From assembly GCF_003464085.1 (NCBI RefSeq), contig NZ_QSDR01000012.1, forward strand, positions 58,333 to 122,332: a stretch of DNA of 64,000 bases. The letters run 5' to 3'. Of the stretch, positions 37,143 through 46,055 are shown in pieces. The notes beneath the pieces were generated by a model. It saw nothing but the letters and a program-made list of their open reading frames with translations, did not search any database and had not been told where the DNA came from. This DNA is from Clostridium sp. AM58-1XD (GTDB taxonomy: Bacteria; Bacillota; Clostridia; Lachnospirales; Lachnospiraceae). The position numbers and the translations under genes are program-made. The stretch's first letter is position 1, and every line of letters starts with the position of its first letter.

Positions 37143-37802
37143 GTGAAAGAGAAGGGAATTACGGCGCCGTGGATGCCGGAAGTATTTTATAATACGGAAG
37201 GCGATTGTGAATTTTTGAAAGACTGTGCGGAAGAGGAGATTCTTATACATGAAATCATAATAAAGGACGTTACAGCTGTGGATCTGAATTTTTCCAGGAT
37301 GTGTTCGTCTAAGGTCAGATTTGAGAACTGTACATTTTTAAACTGCATGTTTGATAAAGGCGAGTTTACGGATGTAATTTTCAAATCCTGCAATATTTCA
37401 AACTGCAGTTTTAACGACAGCTATTTTAACCGTTGTCAGATGATTTCCTCTAAAGGAATGGGCGCTAAATATACAGGAAGCAGCATACAGAATATGATAT
37501 TCCGGGACTGCAATCTGGAATATGCGAATTTTGACTCGTCAAAGCTGGAAAAAGTTGGGTTTCAGGATGTGGAACTGAGTCATGGGAACGTCAGCCAGTG
37601 CAGAGTGAAAGAGGTGGAATGGGACAGAACCCGCCTTCATGGAACAAGCTTCTTTAAAACATCTCTCAGAAAAATGGATTTTACCACATGTACAATTTCA
37701 GAACTCGTGTTGTCGGACGAATGCTCCGAACTGAAGGGCGCTGTAGTTGACTTTTACCAGGCGGCGGAGCTGGCAAAACGTCTGGGACTGATTATAAAGT
37801 AG
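37143..37802 (+). CDS. Pentapeptide-repeat protein
   Basis: A 219-residue protein whose middle (about 45-185) follows the A(D/N)LxX five-residue periodicity of the right-handed quadrilateral beta-helix: VRFENCTFLNCMFDKGEFTD, then VIFKSCNISNCSFNDSYF and MIFRDCNLEYANFDSSKLEK. Many repeats contain Cys at the central position. Some family members mimic DNA and protect gyrase; others are structural. GTG 37143 is the start, preceded by AGGAGGAAAGG. It lies between the nuclease-like gene and the condensation-domain gene, 11 bp before the latter. Confidence 0.85.
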   Translation: MKEKGITAPWMPEVFYNTEGDCEFLKDCAEEEILIHEIIIKDVTAVDLNFSRMCSSKVRFENCTFLNCMFDKGEFTDVIFKSCNISNCSFNDSYFNRCQMISSKGMGAKYTGSSIQNMIFRDCNLEYANFDSSKLEKVGFQDVELSHGNVSQCRVKEVEWDRTRLHGTSFFKTSLRKMDFTTCTISELVLSDECSELKGAVVDFYQAAELAKRLGLIIK

Positions 37803-37813
37803 GGGGATGAACG

Positions 37814-39664
37814 ATGAAGAAAGGACCTCAGGGCTGGAGAAGACTGGACAATACGGCAAAGATATTTCCAGTTATTACAAATGAAAATTTCAGCAATGTC
37901 TTCCGGGTATCCGTTACCCTCAGGGAACAGGTGGACCCGGAACTGCTTCAGAAAGCTCTGGAGGACGTACTGCCATGGCTGGAGGGATTCAGAGTCAGGC
38001 TGAGACGGGGATTTTTCTGGTATTATTTTGAAAACAACAGAAGAACACCCCGGATCGAACGGGAGACGACTTATCCATGCAAGTATATTGATCCGAGAAG
38101 CAGCCAGATGTTCTTATTCCGTGTCAGCTTCTACCAGAGGCGAATTAATCTGGAGGTATTTCACGCGATTACGGATGGTATGGGAGCCGTCAATTTCCTG
38201 CGTGAGCTGACAAAACGGTATCTGCAACTTTCGCATCATACGGAATACGAGAAACCGGAAGAAGAAAATCTCGGCAGTACCGGTATTCAGGCAATTGAGG
38301 ACAGTTACCTGAAGAACTACCGGAAGATGAAAAATAAGAGCTACAGTACGGAACGGGCTTACCAGCTGGAGGGAGAACGTCTGCCTCTGGATGCGGAAAA
38401 TGTCATCCATGGGTATGTGAAGGTGGCTGATTTAAAAACGATGTGCCGGTCATATGGCGTCAGTATTACAAAATATTTGACGGCTCTTCTGATCTGGTCT
38501 GTATATCAGGCTTCGATGGATGGAAAACCGTGCGGCCAGACAATTGGAATCAATCTGCCGATCAATTTAAGATCCATATTCAAATCAGAAACAATGGCTA
38601 ACTTTTTTGCAGTGACGGGAATTGATTTTACGCCTGTTGAGAACACCCATAAATTTGAGGAAATTCTAAAAGAAGTGAGCCGGCAGATGGATGAGAAAAT
38701 TGTCCGGGAAAAGCTCCAGGAACGGATATCCTATAATGTTTCCAATGAAAAAAAGTGGTACATCCGAATTATGCCTCTGTTCGTAAAATGGGTAGGTGCC
38801 AATCTTATTTTCTGCCGGAATGACAGAGCTCACACGCTCACCTTATCGAATATTGGTCCGATTATGCTGGATGAAGAATATCAGAAGTACATTGAACGTT
38901 TTCACTTTGTTATCGGCGTATCGGAACGGCAGAGATTAAAATGCGGCGTATGCTCCTGCGGTGATGAAATGATTATCACGTTCAGCTCGGTATTGGCAGA
39001 TACCAAGCTTCAGGATTACTTTTTCGACTCCATGAGAGATCAGGGCATACCTGTAGAAACGGAAGGAAACGGCGTGGCGGAAGGCATACCGGATAAAAAC
39101 ATGTATCCCAAGATTCATTACGACAAAAGTATGTGGAAAAAGCTGGTTCACGTATTTTATGCTGTAATGGCAGTGATGGCCGTGGTTCTGGGTATTATAA
39201 ACTATGTGACAGGAACGGAAATTCTCTGGTCGGGAATCGCCGCAGGCTGCATTCTTTACGCCGCAGTTACGATCCGTTATTCCATCATGCGCCATGCCAA
39301 TCTGGGATCAAAAATTATGATACAGACGATAGGGGCTCAGGTGCTTCTGATACTGACGGATCATTTGCTGGGGTATGAAGGATGGTCTGTAAATTATGCG
39401 GTTCCCAGCACGATTTTATTTGCAGATATAGCAATTGTGTTTTTGATTATTGTGAACCGGCTGAACTGGCAGAGTTATCTGATGTATCAGATTACGATTA
39501 CCATATTCAGCTTTATCCCGGTGATCCTATGGGCTGCCGGGTGGGTTACAAAGCCGGAAATGGCGGTTATAACGGTTATGTTTTCCGTACTGATCCTGAT
39601 ACTTGTGGTGGTGAGAGGCGACCGAAGCGTGAAAAGAGAACTGATCCGCAGGTTTCACTTATGA
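37814..39664 (+). CDS. Condensation/acyltransferase-like domain fused to a membrane domain (DUF6320-like)
   Basis: A 616-residue protein. Residues 1-425 resemble alcohol acetyltransferase/condensation-type enzymes with the active-site HxxxDG motif in EVFHAITDGMGAVNFLRELT and a later C-domain-like NLPINLRSIFKSETMANFF. Residues 445-610 form about six hydrophobic helices, resembling DUF6320. It likely moves an acyl group at the membrane. The next gene, 12 bp on, is an HSL-type esterase, so the two may make and remove the same ester. The product is unknown. GGGGGATG lies before ATG 37814. Confidence 0.75.
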   Translation: MKKGPQGWRRLDNTAKIFPVITNENFSNVFRVSVTLREQVDPELLQKALEDVLPWLEGFRVRLRRGFFWYYFENNRRTPRIERETTYPCKYIDPRSSQMFLFRVSFYQRRINLEVFHAITDGMGAVNFLRELTKRYLQLSHHTEYEKPEEENLGSTGIQAIEDSYLKNYRKMKNKSYSTERAYQLEGERLPLDAENVIHGYVKVADLKTMCRSYGVSITKYLTALLIWSVYQASMDGKPCGQTIGINLPINLRSIFKSETMANFFAVTGIDFTPVENTHKFEEILKEVSRQMDEKIVREKLQERISYNVSNEKKWYIRIMPLFVKWVGANLIFCRNDRAHTLTLSNIGPIMLDEEYQKYIERFHFVIGVSERQRLKCGVCSCGDEMIITFSSVLADTKLQDYFFDSMRDQGIPVETEGNGVAEGIPDKNMYPKIHYDKSMWKKLVHVFYAVMAVMAVVLGIINYVTGTEILWSGIAAGCILYAAVTIRYSIMRHANLGSKIMIQTIGAQVLLILTDHLLGYEGWSVNYAVPSTILFADIAIVFLIIVNRLNWQSYLMYQITITIFSFIPVILWAAGWVTKPEMAVITVMFSVLILILVVVRGDRSVKRELIRRFHL

Positions 39665-39676
39665 GAGGAGCATGAA

Positions 39677-40672
39677 ATGAGAGAGAAACGGGTAAGCGTA
39701 AGAGGAAATCTGGTACGGGAAATGATGAAAAATGTGATGGAGACTTCACTGAAACAGCCGATTCAGAAGGGGGATTTCAGAAAAAATCCAGTGGAACCAG
39801 CCTGGGTCTGCCCATCTGGATATGAGTACGAAATCATTGAGAGGGAAAATTTCCATATGGAATACCTCTGCCCGACAGGGGTCTATACAGGAAGGATGAT
39901 ACTTCAGCTTCATGGAGGCGGTTATATCGGACCGATGAAGAATGTGTACAGGCATTTTGCCGTCAGATATTCCAAAATCAGCTTTGGGGGAGATGTCCTG
40001 TCGGTAGATTATCGGGTGGCGCCGGAAAATCCTTACCCGGCAGCCCTTTTAGATGTCGTGGAAGCATATCGATGGCTGATTGAGGAGAAAAATTACAGGC
40101 CTTCACAGATCGTGATAGCGGGAGATTCAGCAGGAGGCGGCCTTGCCCTTGCGCTCTGCCTGTATTTGAAAGACCACAGAATTCCTCTGCCGGCCGGGGT
40201 GATTCTTATGTCTCCATGGACCGACCTTACATTGAGCGGAGACAGTTACAGGGAAAATTATGAGATCGACCCGTTATTTGGCAATTCTACGGATAATATG
40301 CTTTATGATTCCGCCTATATTGGTGAGCACGATCCAAGAGAACCGTATATATCTCCGATTTACGGAGATTTTAAAAAGCTGCCGCCCATGCTGATTCAGG
40401 TAGGAAGCTATGAGGTTCTGCTCAGCGACAGCATCGCTGCAGCAGAAAAGGCAAAGGAAGCAGGAGTCCGCCGCAGGCTGTCCATATATGAGGGTATGTT
40501 CCACGTATTTCAGATGGGCCTGGACCTGATACCGGAAAGCAGGGAAGCGTGGGAAGAAGTTGCCGCATTTATCAGGATTATCTATAAAATAAAAAGAAAG
40601 CCGGAAGGGAAAGTTGTAAAAAAAGTAAGAAACAGAACCAGAAATACACAGAAAAATCCCCCACAAAACTAG
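39677..40672 (+). CDS. Alpha/beta-hydrolase, hormone-sensitive-lipase-like esterase
   Basis: A 331-residue enzyme of the HSL/acetylesterase group. The oxyanion motif LQLHGGGYIGP precedes nucleophile Ser at about 150 in VIAGDSAGGGLALALC. The acid and base are in DPLF..., YEVLLSD and GMFHVFQMG. It hydrolyses short-chain esters. The C-terminal 25 residues are Lys/Arg/Asn-rich (KVVKKVRNRTRNTQKN) and could be a membrane or nucleic-acid contact, an odd tail for this family. GAGAGGAG precedes the ATG. It shares an operon with the condensation-domain gene and its stop is 110 bp before the tandem repeat array. Confidence 0.9.
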   Translation: MREKRVSVRGNLVREMMKNVMETSLKQPIQKGDFRKNPVEPAWVCPSGYEYEIIERENFHMEYLCPTGVYTGRMILQLHGGGYIGPMKNVYRHFAVRYSKISFGGDVLSVDYRVAPENPYPAALLDVVEAYRWLIEEKNYRPSQIVIAGDSAGGGLALALCLYLKDHRIPLPAGVILMSPWTDLTLSGDSYRENYEIDPLFGNSTDNMLYDSAYIGEHDPREPYISPIYGDFKKLPPMLIQVGSYEVLLSDSIAAAEKAKEAGVRRRLSIYEGMFHVFQMGLDLIPESREAWEEVAAFIRIIYKIKRKPEGKVVKKVRNRTRNTQKNPPQN

Positions 40673-40781
40673 AACTTGTGGTATAATGTGCACGTAAGCA
40701 ATGAGCCATGCAAGAACAAACAGCTAGGTATTCCCGTCGTGCTTGCACGTAAGGAAATATCTGGCTGTCTGCTCTTATAGG

Positions 40782-40965
40782 GCGAAAGCCCGTGACCGAA
40801 ATGGAGCGAAGCGAAATTGAGGCCACAGCATGGCGAAGTAAACCATGCGAAAGCCCGTGACCGAAATGGAGCGAAGCGAAATTGAGGCCACAGCATGGCG
40901 CAGTAAACCATGCGAAAGCCTGTGACCGAAATGGAGCGAAGCGAAATTGAGGCCACAGCATGGCG
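40782..40965. repeat. Tandem repeat array, 65-bp unit, about 2.8 copies
   Basis: Units start at 40782, 40847 and 40912 with GCGAAAGCC(C/T)GTGACCGAAATG and are nearly identical. The third ends at 40965 after ATGGCG. It lies in the 343-bp gene-free stretch 40673-41015. Repetitive frames on the minus strand are by-products of the repeat. Confidence 0.9.
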
Positions 40966-41015
40966 TAATAAGCTGATTTTTTACAAAGGACATCACTATG
41001 ATAGGAGGAAGCAAA

Positions 41016-41951
41016 ATGCTGAAAAAACGATGGGGTATACTGATTACAATGCTGCTGATAAGCCTCTTTCTGATCGGGGGCAGTTTTCAGGCGCTGGCAA
41101 AAACCAGCGATGACGATGATGAAAAAGAACAGCTGGAAGAGGTTTCCGGACTGTGGTGGGATGACGATGGTGAGGCAAACTGGGATGAGATCGAGGGGAA
41201 ATATCAGTATGAAGTAAGCCTTTACCGTGATGGTTCCAGGGTGATTACAGTTAAGACAAAGTCTGAAAAATATAAATTTTACTCCAAGATGACAAAAGAG
41301 GGAGAGTATTCATTCCGTGTCCGCGCCCTTGCGAAATCAAGCAGCAGAGATTATACAAACGGCCCATGGTCTGAATTTTCAGATTCCTTTGATGTGGATG
41401 ACGATTACGCAGACGCAGTAAGAAATAAAAAGACGTCTTCCAAGGATGACGACGACGATGACAGTTCCGATTCAAAGCCTACAGGCAATACGGGATGGCA
41501 GGAGGACCAGACGGGCTGGTGGTGGCTCAGGTCAAACGGAAGCTATCCGAAAAATGAGTGGATGACCATTAACGATAAGCGCTATTATTTTAACTCAGAC
41601 GGTTACATGGTAACAGGATGGGTTGAGATCGACGGCAAGAATTATTTCTTTGATGGTTCCGGCGCTTACCAGCCGGATGGCGGAAACGGACAGCCGTCTG
41701 CCACAGGAGAGTGGAAGCATGACAATGCAGGCTGGTGGTGGAAGGAATCAAATGGCAGTAATCCTGTGAACCGGTGGGAATACATCAACAATAAGTGGTA
41801 CTTTTTCGACTCCACAGGCTACATGAAAACAGGATGGATTTCCTGGAATAACCTTTGGTATTACTGCGACGCCAGCGGGGCAATGGTTACAGACAATTAT
41901 GTAGAAGGCAGTCACTGGGTTGACAGCAGCGGTGTCTGCAGGGACAGGTAA
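41016..41951 (+). CDS. Secreted cell-wall-binding-repeat protein
   Basis: A 311-residue exported protein. Signal peptide MLKKRWGILITMLLISLFLI is followed by a linker and an N-terminal beta domain (residues 35-125; fibronectin-like YEVSLYRDGSRVITV) with an Asp/Ser-rich stretch. The C-terminal half has two modules of choline/glucan-binding repeats with Gly-Trp and Tyr-Tyr-Phe motifs: DQTGWWWLRSNGSYPKNEW, YYFNSDGYMVTGWVEIDG, DNAGWWWKESNGSNPVNRW, WYFFDSTGYMKTGWISW. These bind the wall non-covalently. AGGAGG precedes ATG 41016. No enzymatic domain is seen. Confidence 0.88.
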   Translation: MLKKRWGILITMLLISLFLIGGSFQALAKTSDDDDEKEQLEEVSGLWWDDDGEANWDEIEGKYQYEVSLYRDGSRVITVKTKSEKYKFYSKMTKEGEYSFRVRALAKSSSRDYTNGPWSEFSDSFDVDDDYADAVRNKKTSSKDDDDDDSSDSKPTGNTGWQEDQTGWWWLRSNGSYPKNEWMTINDKRYYFNSDGYMVTGWVEIDGKNYFFDGSGAYQPDGGNGQPSATGEWKHDNAGWWWKESNGSNPVNRWEYINNKWYFFDSTGYMKTGWISWNNLWYYCDASGAMVTDNYVEGSHWVDSSGVCRDR

Positions 41952-41981
41952 TTCATAAATAATTCAAAGGCAGTTTACAAG

Positions 41982-42027
41982 GCCGGTATATGCAAAAAAG
42001 ACAGAGATGTCTTACGCATATGCCGGC
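41982..42027 (+). terminator. Terminator upstream of the spoIIIA operon
   Basis: GCCGGTATATGC (41982-41993) pairs with GCATATGCCGGC (42016-42027) with one mismatch, and an inner GACA/TGTC stem. TTTTG follows. Confidence 0.8.
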
Positions 42028-42066
42028 TTTTGTTTATCCGGGATAAAGTTCTGCTGTTCTTTGTGG

Positions 42067-42096
42067 TTATAATTTCAGGACATCCTTACATATACT
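42067..42096 (+). promoter_or_regulatory. Candidate sigma-E promoter of spoIIIA
   Basis: TTATAATT (42067-42074), 14 bp, then CATATACT (42089-42096). This fits the mother-cell sigma-E pattern (ATA...CATAnnnT). The predicted start of RNA lies only about 15 bp before the spoIIIAA ATG, just upstream of AGGAGG. Confidence 0.45.
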
Positions 42097-42117
42097 GAGG
42101 TAAAAGGAGGGAAGGAT

Positions 42118-43113
42118 ATGGAAAACAGGGACGGGTTTCTTCAGATTTTTTCGAAGGGGATAAGGGAAATGCTGGCCGGCCTGGCCGTCGATTTCGGACA
42201 GGTACAGGAAATACGGCTTAGAATTTCCGCCCCCCTTTTTATGGTATATCAAAACAGGGAAGTTTTTATAAGCAAAACAGGGAGAATGTCTGCAGGGAAG
42301 GAAGGGGCCTACATAGTCACCCGGAAAGACCTGAAAGAAACGGTAGAATGTATGAGTAATTATTCCATGTATGCCTTTGAAGAAGAACTGCGCCAAGGCT
42401 TCATTACCATCCAGGGCGGCCACAGAATTGGGATTGCCGGAAGGGCAGTTGCAGATGGCAGGAATATCCGGACGATGAAATTCATATCATTCATTAACGT
42501 CAGGCTGTCCCATGAAGTCAAAGGCTGTGCAGACAGAATAATGCCTTTCCTGATGCGCAGGACGGCTTCCGGGAATGAAGAGTTCTGTCATACTCTGATT
42601 GTCTCTCCCCCGCGATGCGGGAAGACGACGCTTCTACGTGATATCATCCGCCAGGTCTCTAATGGGACAGGCATAAGAAAAGGCATGACGGCCGGGGTGG
42701 TGGATGAAAGGTCAGAGATTGCCGCATGCTGGCAGGGAGAGCCGCAGAATGACGTGGGAATACGTACGGATGTACTGGACTGCTGCCCGAAAGCGGCAGG
42801 CATGATGATGATGATCCGCAGCATGTCGCCGGAAGTGATTGCTGTAGATGAAATCGGAAGCCGTGAAGAACTGGAAGCAGTCCGGTATGCCGTAAACTGC
42901 GGCTGCCGCCTGGTGGCAACCGTACATGGGGAATCCATAGAAGACATAAAGAAAAAGCCGGTTTTAAATGAGATGTTTGCAGAGGGGATCTTTCAGCGAT
43001 ATGTTCTTCTGGACTGCAGCGGCCACATCGGCCACGTAGCCGGCGTTTACGATGCAGCTGGGAAAAACGTAGGGAAAGAGACAGGTGACCAGTATGCTGA
43101 TGGTCTGGATTAA
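42118..43113 (+). CDS. spoIIIAA: Stage III sporulation protein AA
   Basis: SpoIIIAA is the cytoplasmic ATPase of the SpoIIIA-SpoIIQ channel between mother cell and forespore, related to type II/IV secretion ATPases. Its 331 residues contain Walker A in SPPRCGKTTLLRD and Walker B in VIAVDEIGSREELEAV, preceded by the conserved YSMYAFEEELRQGFITI and GGHRIGIAGRAV. AAAAGGAGGG precedes the ATG. It is first of eight genes in the usual order. Confidence 0.96.
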   Translation: MENRDGFLQIFSKGIREMLAGLAVDFGQVQEIRLRISAPLFMVYQNREVFISKTGRMSAGKEGAYIVTRKDLKETVECMSNYSMYAFEEELRQGFITIQGGHRIGIAGRAVADGRNIRTMKFISFINVRLSHEVKGCADRIMPFLMRRTASGNEEFCHTLIVSPPRCGKTTLLRDIIRQVSNGTGIRKGMTAGVVDERSEIAACWQGEPQNDVGIRTDVLDCCPKAAGMMMMIRSMSPEVIAVDEIGSREELEAVRYAVNCGCRLVATVHGESIEDIKKKPVLNEMFAEGIFQRYVLLDCSGHIGHVAGVYDAAGKNVGKETGDQYADGLD

Positions 43114-43624
43114 GACGGCGGGGATTCTGCTTACGGCAGCTGGGGCTGCCGGAACAGGAATATCCATGGGACTGAGATACAGAGACCACCTCCGGTTATT
43201 AGAAGATTTAAGAAAAATGATCACACTGTTAAAAGGAGAAATCCTGTATGCCAATGCTCCGTTGGAAGAGGCATTTGCGCACGCAGGGGAGAGAAGCAGC
43301 TGTGTGTTAAGCGGGATGTTTACAGATATGTCCAAGAGAATAGCAGAGCGGAACGGGGAGTCCTTTTATGAGATGTGGCAGGAAGAGGTTGACCGGCTGG
43401 ATAAAGAGGTTCCGCTTTCAAATGAGGACAGAAGGCAGCTGAAGGGGTTAGGCCAGAACCTTGGCTATCTGGATCACGCAATGCAGGAGAGAACAATCCT
43501 GTTGTATCTGGAGCAGCTGGATGGGGAAATTACATATCTCAGGGAGCATCTGCAGGAAAAGAACAGACTTTATACAAGCCTGGGCATTGCAGCAGGGCTT
43601 TTTCTGATTATTGTTATGTGTTGA
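43094..43624 (+). CDS. spoIIIAB: Stage III sporulation protein AB
   Basis: A 176-residue protein with helices at both ends (MLMVWIKTAGILLTAAGAAG and a final IAAGLFLIIVMC), related to type II secretion GspF. The central LRKMITLLKGEILYANAPLE and WQEEVDRLDKEVPLSNED are family-typical. I chose ATG 43094 with AGGTGA five bases upstream; GTG 43085 is in frame. It overlaps spoIIIAA by 20 bp. Confidence 0.93.
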   Translation: MLMVWIKTAGILLTAAGAAGTGISMGLRYRDHLRLLEDLRKMITLLKGEILYANAPLEEAFAHAGERSSCVLSGMFTDMSKRIAERNGESFYEMWQEEVDRLDKEVPLSNEDRRQLKGLGQNLGYLDHAMQERTILLYLEQLDGEITYLREHLQEKNRLYTSLGIAAGLFLIIVMC

Positions 43625-43634
43625 GGAGGGCGGC

Positions 43635-43829
43635 ATGGGAGTAAATCTGATTTTTAAAATTGCGGCAGTGGGAATCCTTGTTTCTGTGATCTGCCAGGTA
43701 TTGAAGCACAGCGGCAGAGAAGAGCAGGCGTTTCTGACGAGCTTGGCTGGACTGGTCCTTGTGCTGTTCTGGATGGTTCCATATATATACGAGCTTTTTG
43801 AGACTATAAAACAATTATTCGCCCTGTAA
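43635..43829 (+). CDS. spoIIIAC: Stage III sporulation protein AC
   Basis: A 64-residue small membrane protein with two helices (NLIFKIAAVGILVSVICQVL and SLAGLVLVLFWMVPYIYELF), the normal size for SpoIIIAC. GAGGAGGG directly before ATG 43635 selects this start over an upstream ATG in the same frame. It pairs with SpoIIIAD in the engulfment channel. Confidence 0.93.
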   Translation: MGVNLIFKIAAVGILVSVICQVLKHSGREEQAFLTSLAGLVLVLFWMVPYIYELFETIKQLFAL

Positions 43830-43862
43830 AGTAAATGCAGGCGGGGAAGGAAGTGGAAGAGA

Positions 43863-44249
43863 ATGACAATTATCACGATGGCGGCGGCCGGGATAGCAGC
43901 AGTGCTTCTGGCAGTACAGCTGAAAGGCGTGAAAAGCGAATACGGTACATATATGGTAATTGCGGCCGGCTTTTTCATTTTCTTTTACGGAGCAGGAAAG
44001 CTGGGAATCATTCTGGATACCCTAGAAAAAATCATTTCCTGTATAAAGATCAATAAAGTATATTTAAACACACTTCTGAAAATGGTAGGGATCGCATATG
44101 TGGCGGAATTCTCGTCGGGAATCTGCAAAGATGCCGGTTACAGTGCAGTTGGAACACAGATTGAGATATTTGGAAAACTGTCGATTCTGGCAGTCAGCAT
44201 GCCGGTTTTTATGGCATTGATAGAGACTATGCAGAAATTCCTGGCGTAA
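43863..44249 (+). CDS. spoIIIAD: Stage III sporulation protein AD
   Basis: A 128-residue membrane protein with four helices. The middle LLKMVGIAYVAEFSSGICKD and the end GKLSILAVSMPVFMALIETM are conserved in SpoIIIAD. AAGTGGAAGAG is upstream. It is in the expected operon position between AC and AE. Confidence 0.94.
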   Translation: MTIITMAAAGIAAVLLAVQLKGVKSEYGTYMVIAAGFFIFFYGAGKLGIILDTLEKIISCIKINKVYLNTLLKMVGIAYVAEFSSGICKDAGYSAVGTQIEIFGKLSILAVSMPVFMALIETMQKFLA

Positions 44250-44276
44250 AGGACGCAACATGATGGAGAGAGGCCT

Positions 44277-45461
44277 ATGGAAAAAATAAAACGGCTCAGA
44301 CAGCTGCTTCTGATATTGTTTATCGTATGGGAAGGAAGCCTGGGATTATTGAGTGTCAAAGCGTTTGCTGCAGAGACGGATGCAGACGGCGGCGGGGGCG
44401 TGAGCCTGTCGGATTATGATTTTACTGCAGTAGAAGAATTCCTGAAGAATCAGGGAAGGCAGAACGGCTGGAACCTCTCTTTTACAGAGATGATAAAAAA
44501 GCTGATGAATGGCGATGCCGGGGACGTAGCCCAAATGGCTGCGGGAACGATAAAAAACGCCATGTTTTCAGAAATAGGAGGGAATGGGGACCTGCTTCTT
44601 CAGATCATGGTGCTTGGCCTTGCCGGAGCTGTTTTTACGAATTTCTCAGGCGTTTTTACAGCGAATCAGGTGTCGGAGACCGGATTTTTCGTTACATACC
44701 TTTTGATATTTTCCTATCTGGCGGCGAGCTTTTTTGCCAGCGTGACGCTGACAGGAGAAGCCGTTGGAAGAATTCTCGAATTTATGAAGCTGTTAATGCC
44801 GTCCTATTTTCTGGCTGTGGCATTCTCAGGAGGGAGCGCTTCCTCGGCTGTACTCTACGAGTCCATGTTTCTTGCTGTATCATCCGTAGAATGGCTGTTT
44901 GTGAGAGTGCTTCTGCCGCTTATGAAGATATACCTTCTCCTTTCCCTGGCAGGCCACATTGCCAAGGAAGACATGCTGTCCAAACTTACCGATCTGATAA
45001 AATCAGGGGTGACATGGAGCCTTAAAACAGTGATGGGTATTGTACTCGGCTTAAATCTTCTTCAGGGTATGATTATGCCGTATGTGGATGCTGTTAAAAA
45101 TTCAACCATGACGAAGGCAATGGAAGCGATTCCGGGAGTCGGCAAGGGGGCAGGTATGGTCGCCCAGCTGATGCTTGGTTCCGGAATTCTGATTAAAAAT
45201 ACGATGGGTGCGGCTGCGGCCGTTATTCTTATGGTTATTACGGCAGTACCTATTATTAAACTGGTCATTCTTGCACTGATGTATCAATGTGCTGCGGCCG
45301 CTCTGGAGCCGGTCTGTGACAAACGGATCATCTCATGTGTTACGGCTGCTGCGGAAGGGCATAAAATTCTTGTAAAGCTGCTGGTTTATTCCATGGTGCT
45401 GTTTGTTATTGCGATCGCTATGGTATGCAGCGCCACAAACGCCGTATATTTCAGCGGTTAA
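44277..45461 (+). CDS. spoIIIAE: Stage III sporulation protein AE
   Basis: A 394-residue protein. A signal-like helix (residues 8-30) is followed by a periplasm-facing region and seven to eight helices. Conserved parts are GLAGAVFTNFSGVFTANQVS, VAFSGGSASSAVLYESMFLA and KLVILALMYQCAAAALEPVC. It is the polytopic transporter-like subunit of the feeding tube. GGAGAGAGG precedes the ATG. Confidence 0.95.
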   Translation: MEKIKRLRQLLLILFIVWEGSLGLLSVKAFAAETDADGGGGVSLSDYDFTAVEEFLKNQGRQNGWNLSFTEMIKKLMNGDAGDVAQMAAGTIKNAMFSEIGGNGDLLLQIMVLGLAGAVFTNFSGVFTANQVSETGFFVTYLLIFSYLAASFFASVTLTGEAVGRILEFMKLLMPSYFLAVAFSGGSASSAVLYESMFLAVSSVEWLFVRVLLPLMKIYLLLSLAGHIAKEDMLSKLTDLIKSGVTWSLKTVMGIVLGLNLLQGMIMPYVDAVKNSTMTKAMEAIPGVGKGAGMVAQLMLGSGILIKNTMGAAAAVILMVITAVPIIKLVILALMYQCAAAALEPVCDKRIISCVTAAAEGHKILVKLLVYSMVLFVIAIAMVCSATNAVYFSG

Positions 45462-45519
45462 AAAAAGTGCCGTACAGGCATAAAATCTGTAAACAGCCGG
45501 TTAGTGAGGAGGAGAAGGG

Positions 45520-46055
45520 ATGGAAGGATTATATGGCTGGGTGAAAAACATTGTCTTTTATCTGATATTCCTGACCGTTCTCATGGGACTGCTGCCGTCA
45601 GGAAAATACGAAAAGTACATCAGGCTGTTTGCCGGTATGATTCTGATCTTAATCGTAGCCAGCCCGTTTCTGTCAGGAATAAGGCTGGAGGACAAAATGG
45701 CCGGATACTTCGAGGAATTTTCATTTCAGAACGATGCACAGGATCTGAAAAAGGAGATTTACGGCATGGAAGAGAAGCGGCTGTCCATGCTGATCAGCCA
45801 GTATGAAGAAGCAGTAGCCGTAGATGTGAGACAGATGGCGGAAGAATCGGGATTGGCCGTCACGGATGTCGGCGTAGAAATAGAAGGAGCCAGTCATCAG
45901 AACATTTTGGCAAAGTCCTGGGCATAAGGCTCACTGTGGCCGGAAGGCTGGCCGACAATCAGGAACAATCAGCCGCATTCAGAAGGAAAACAGCTCAGTA
46001 TTATCAATTGGAGGAAAACCATGTGGAAATTCAATTTCAAAATGACCAGGGATAA
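45520..46055 (+). CDS. spoIIIAF: Stage III sporulation protein AF (one frameshift)
   Basis: The frame starts at ATG 45520 with two helices (NIVFYLIFLTVLMGLLPSG and FAGMILILIVASPFLSG) and then a soluble domain. It closes early at TAA 45925. The next frame continues after 45910: reading ATTTTGGCAAAG as ATTTTGGGCAAAG gives KVLGIRLTVAGRLADNQEQS, then TAQYYQLEENHVEIQFQND, the typical SpoIIIAF tail, to TAA 46053. The corrected length is 178 residues and the 3' end overlaps spoIIIAG, as usual. A missing G in a run fits the other frame breaks of this window. Confidence 0.85.

Noticed and set aside
40782..40965. CRISPR array
   Set aside because: The units are 65 bp, contiguous and identical throughout, without alternating repeats and spacers, and no cas gene is present.
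40578..41014. Repetitive minus-strand reading frames with similar peptide repeats across the 65-bp array
   Set aside because: A 65-bp unit shifts frame at every copy, there are no ribosome-binding sites, and the peptides match no family; they follow from the DNA repeat.
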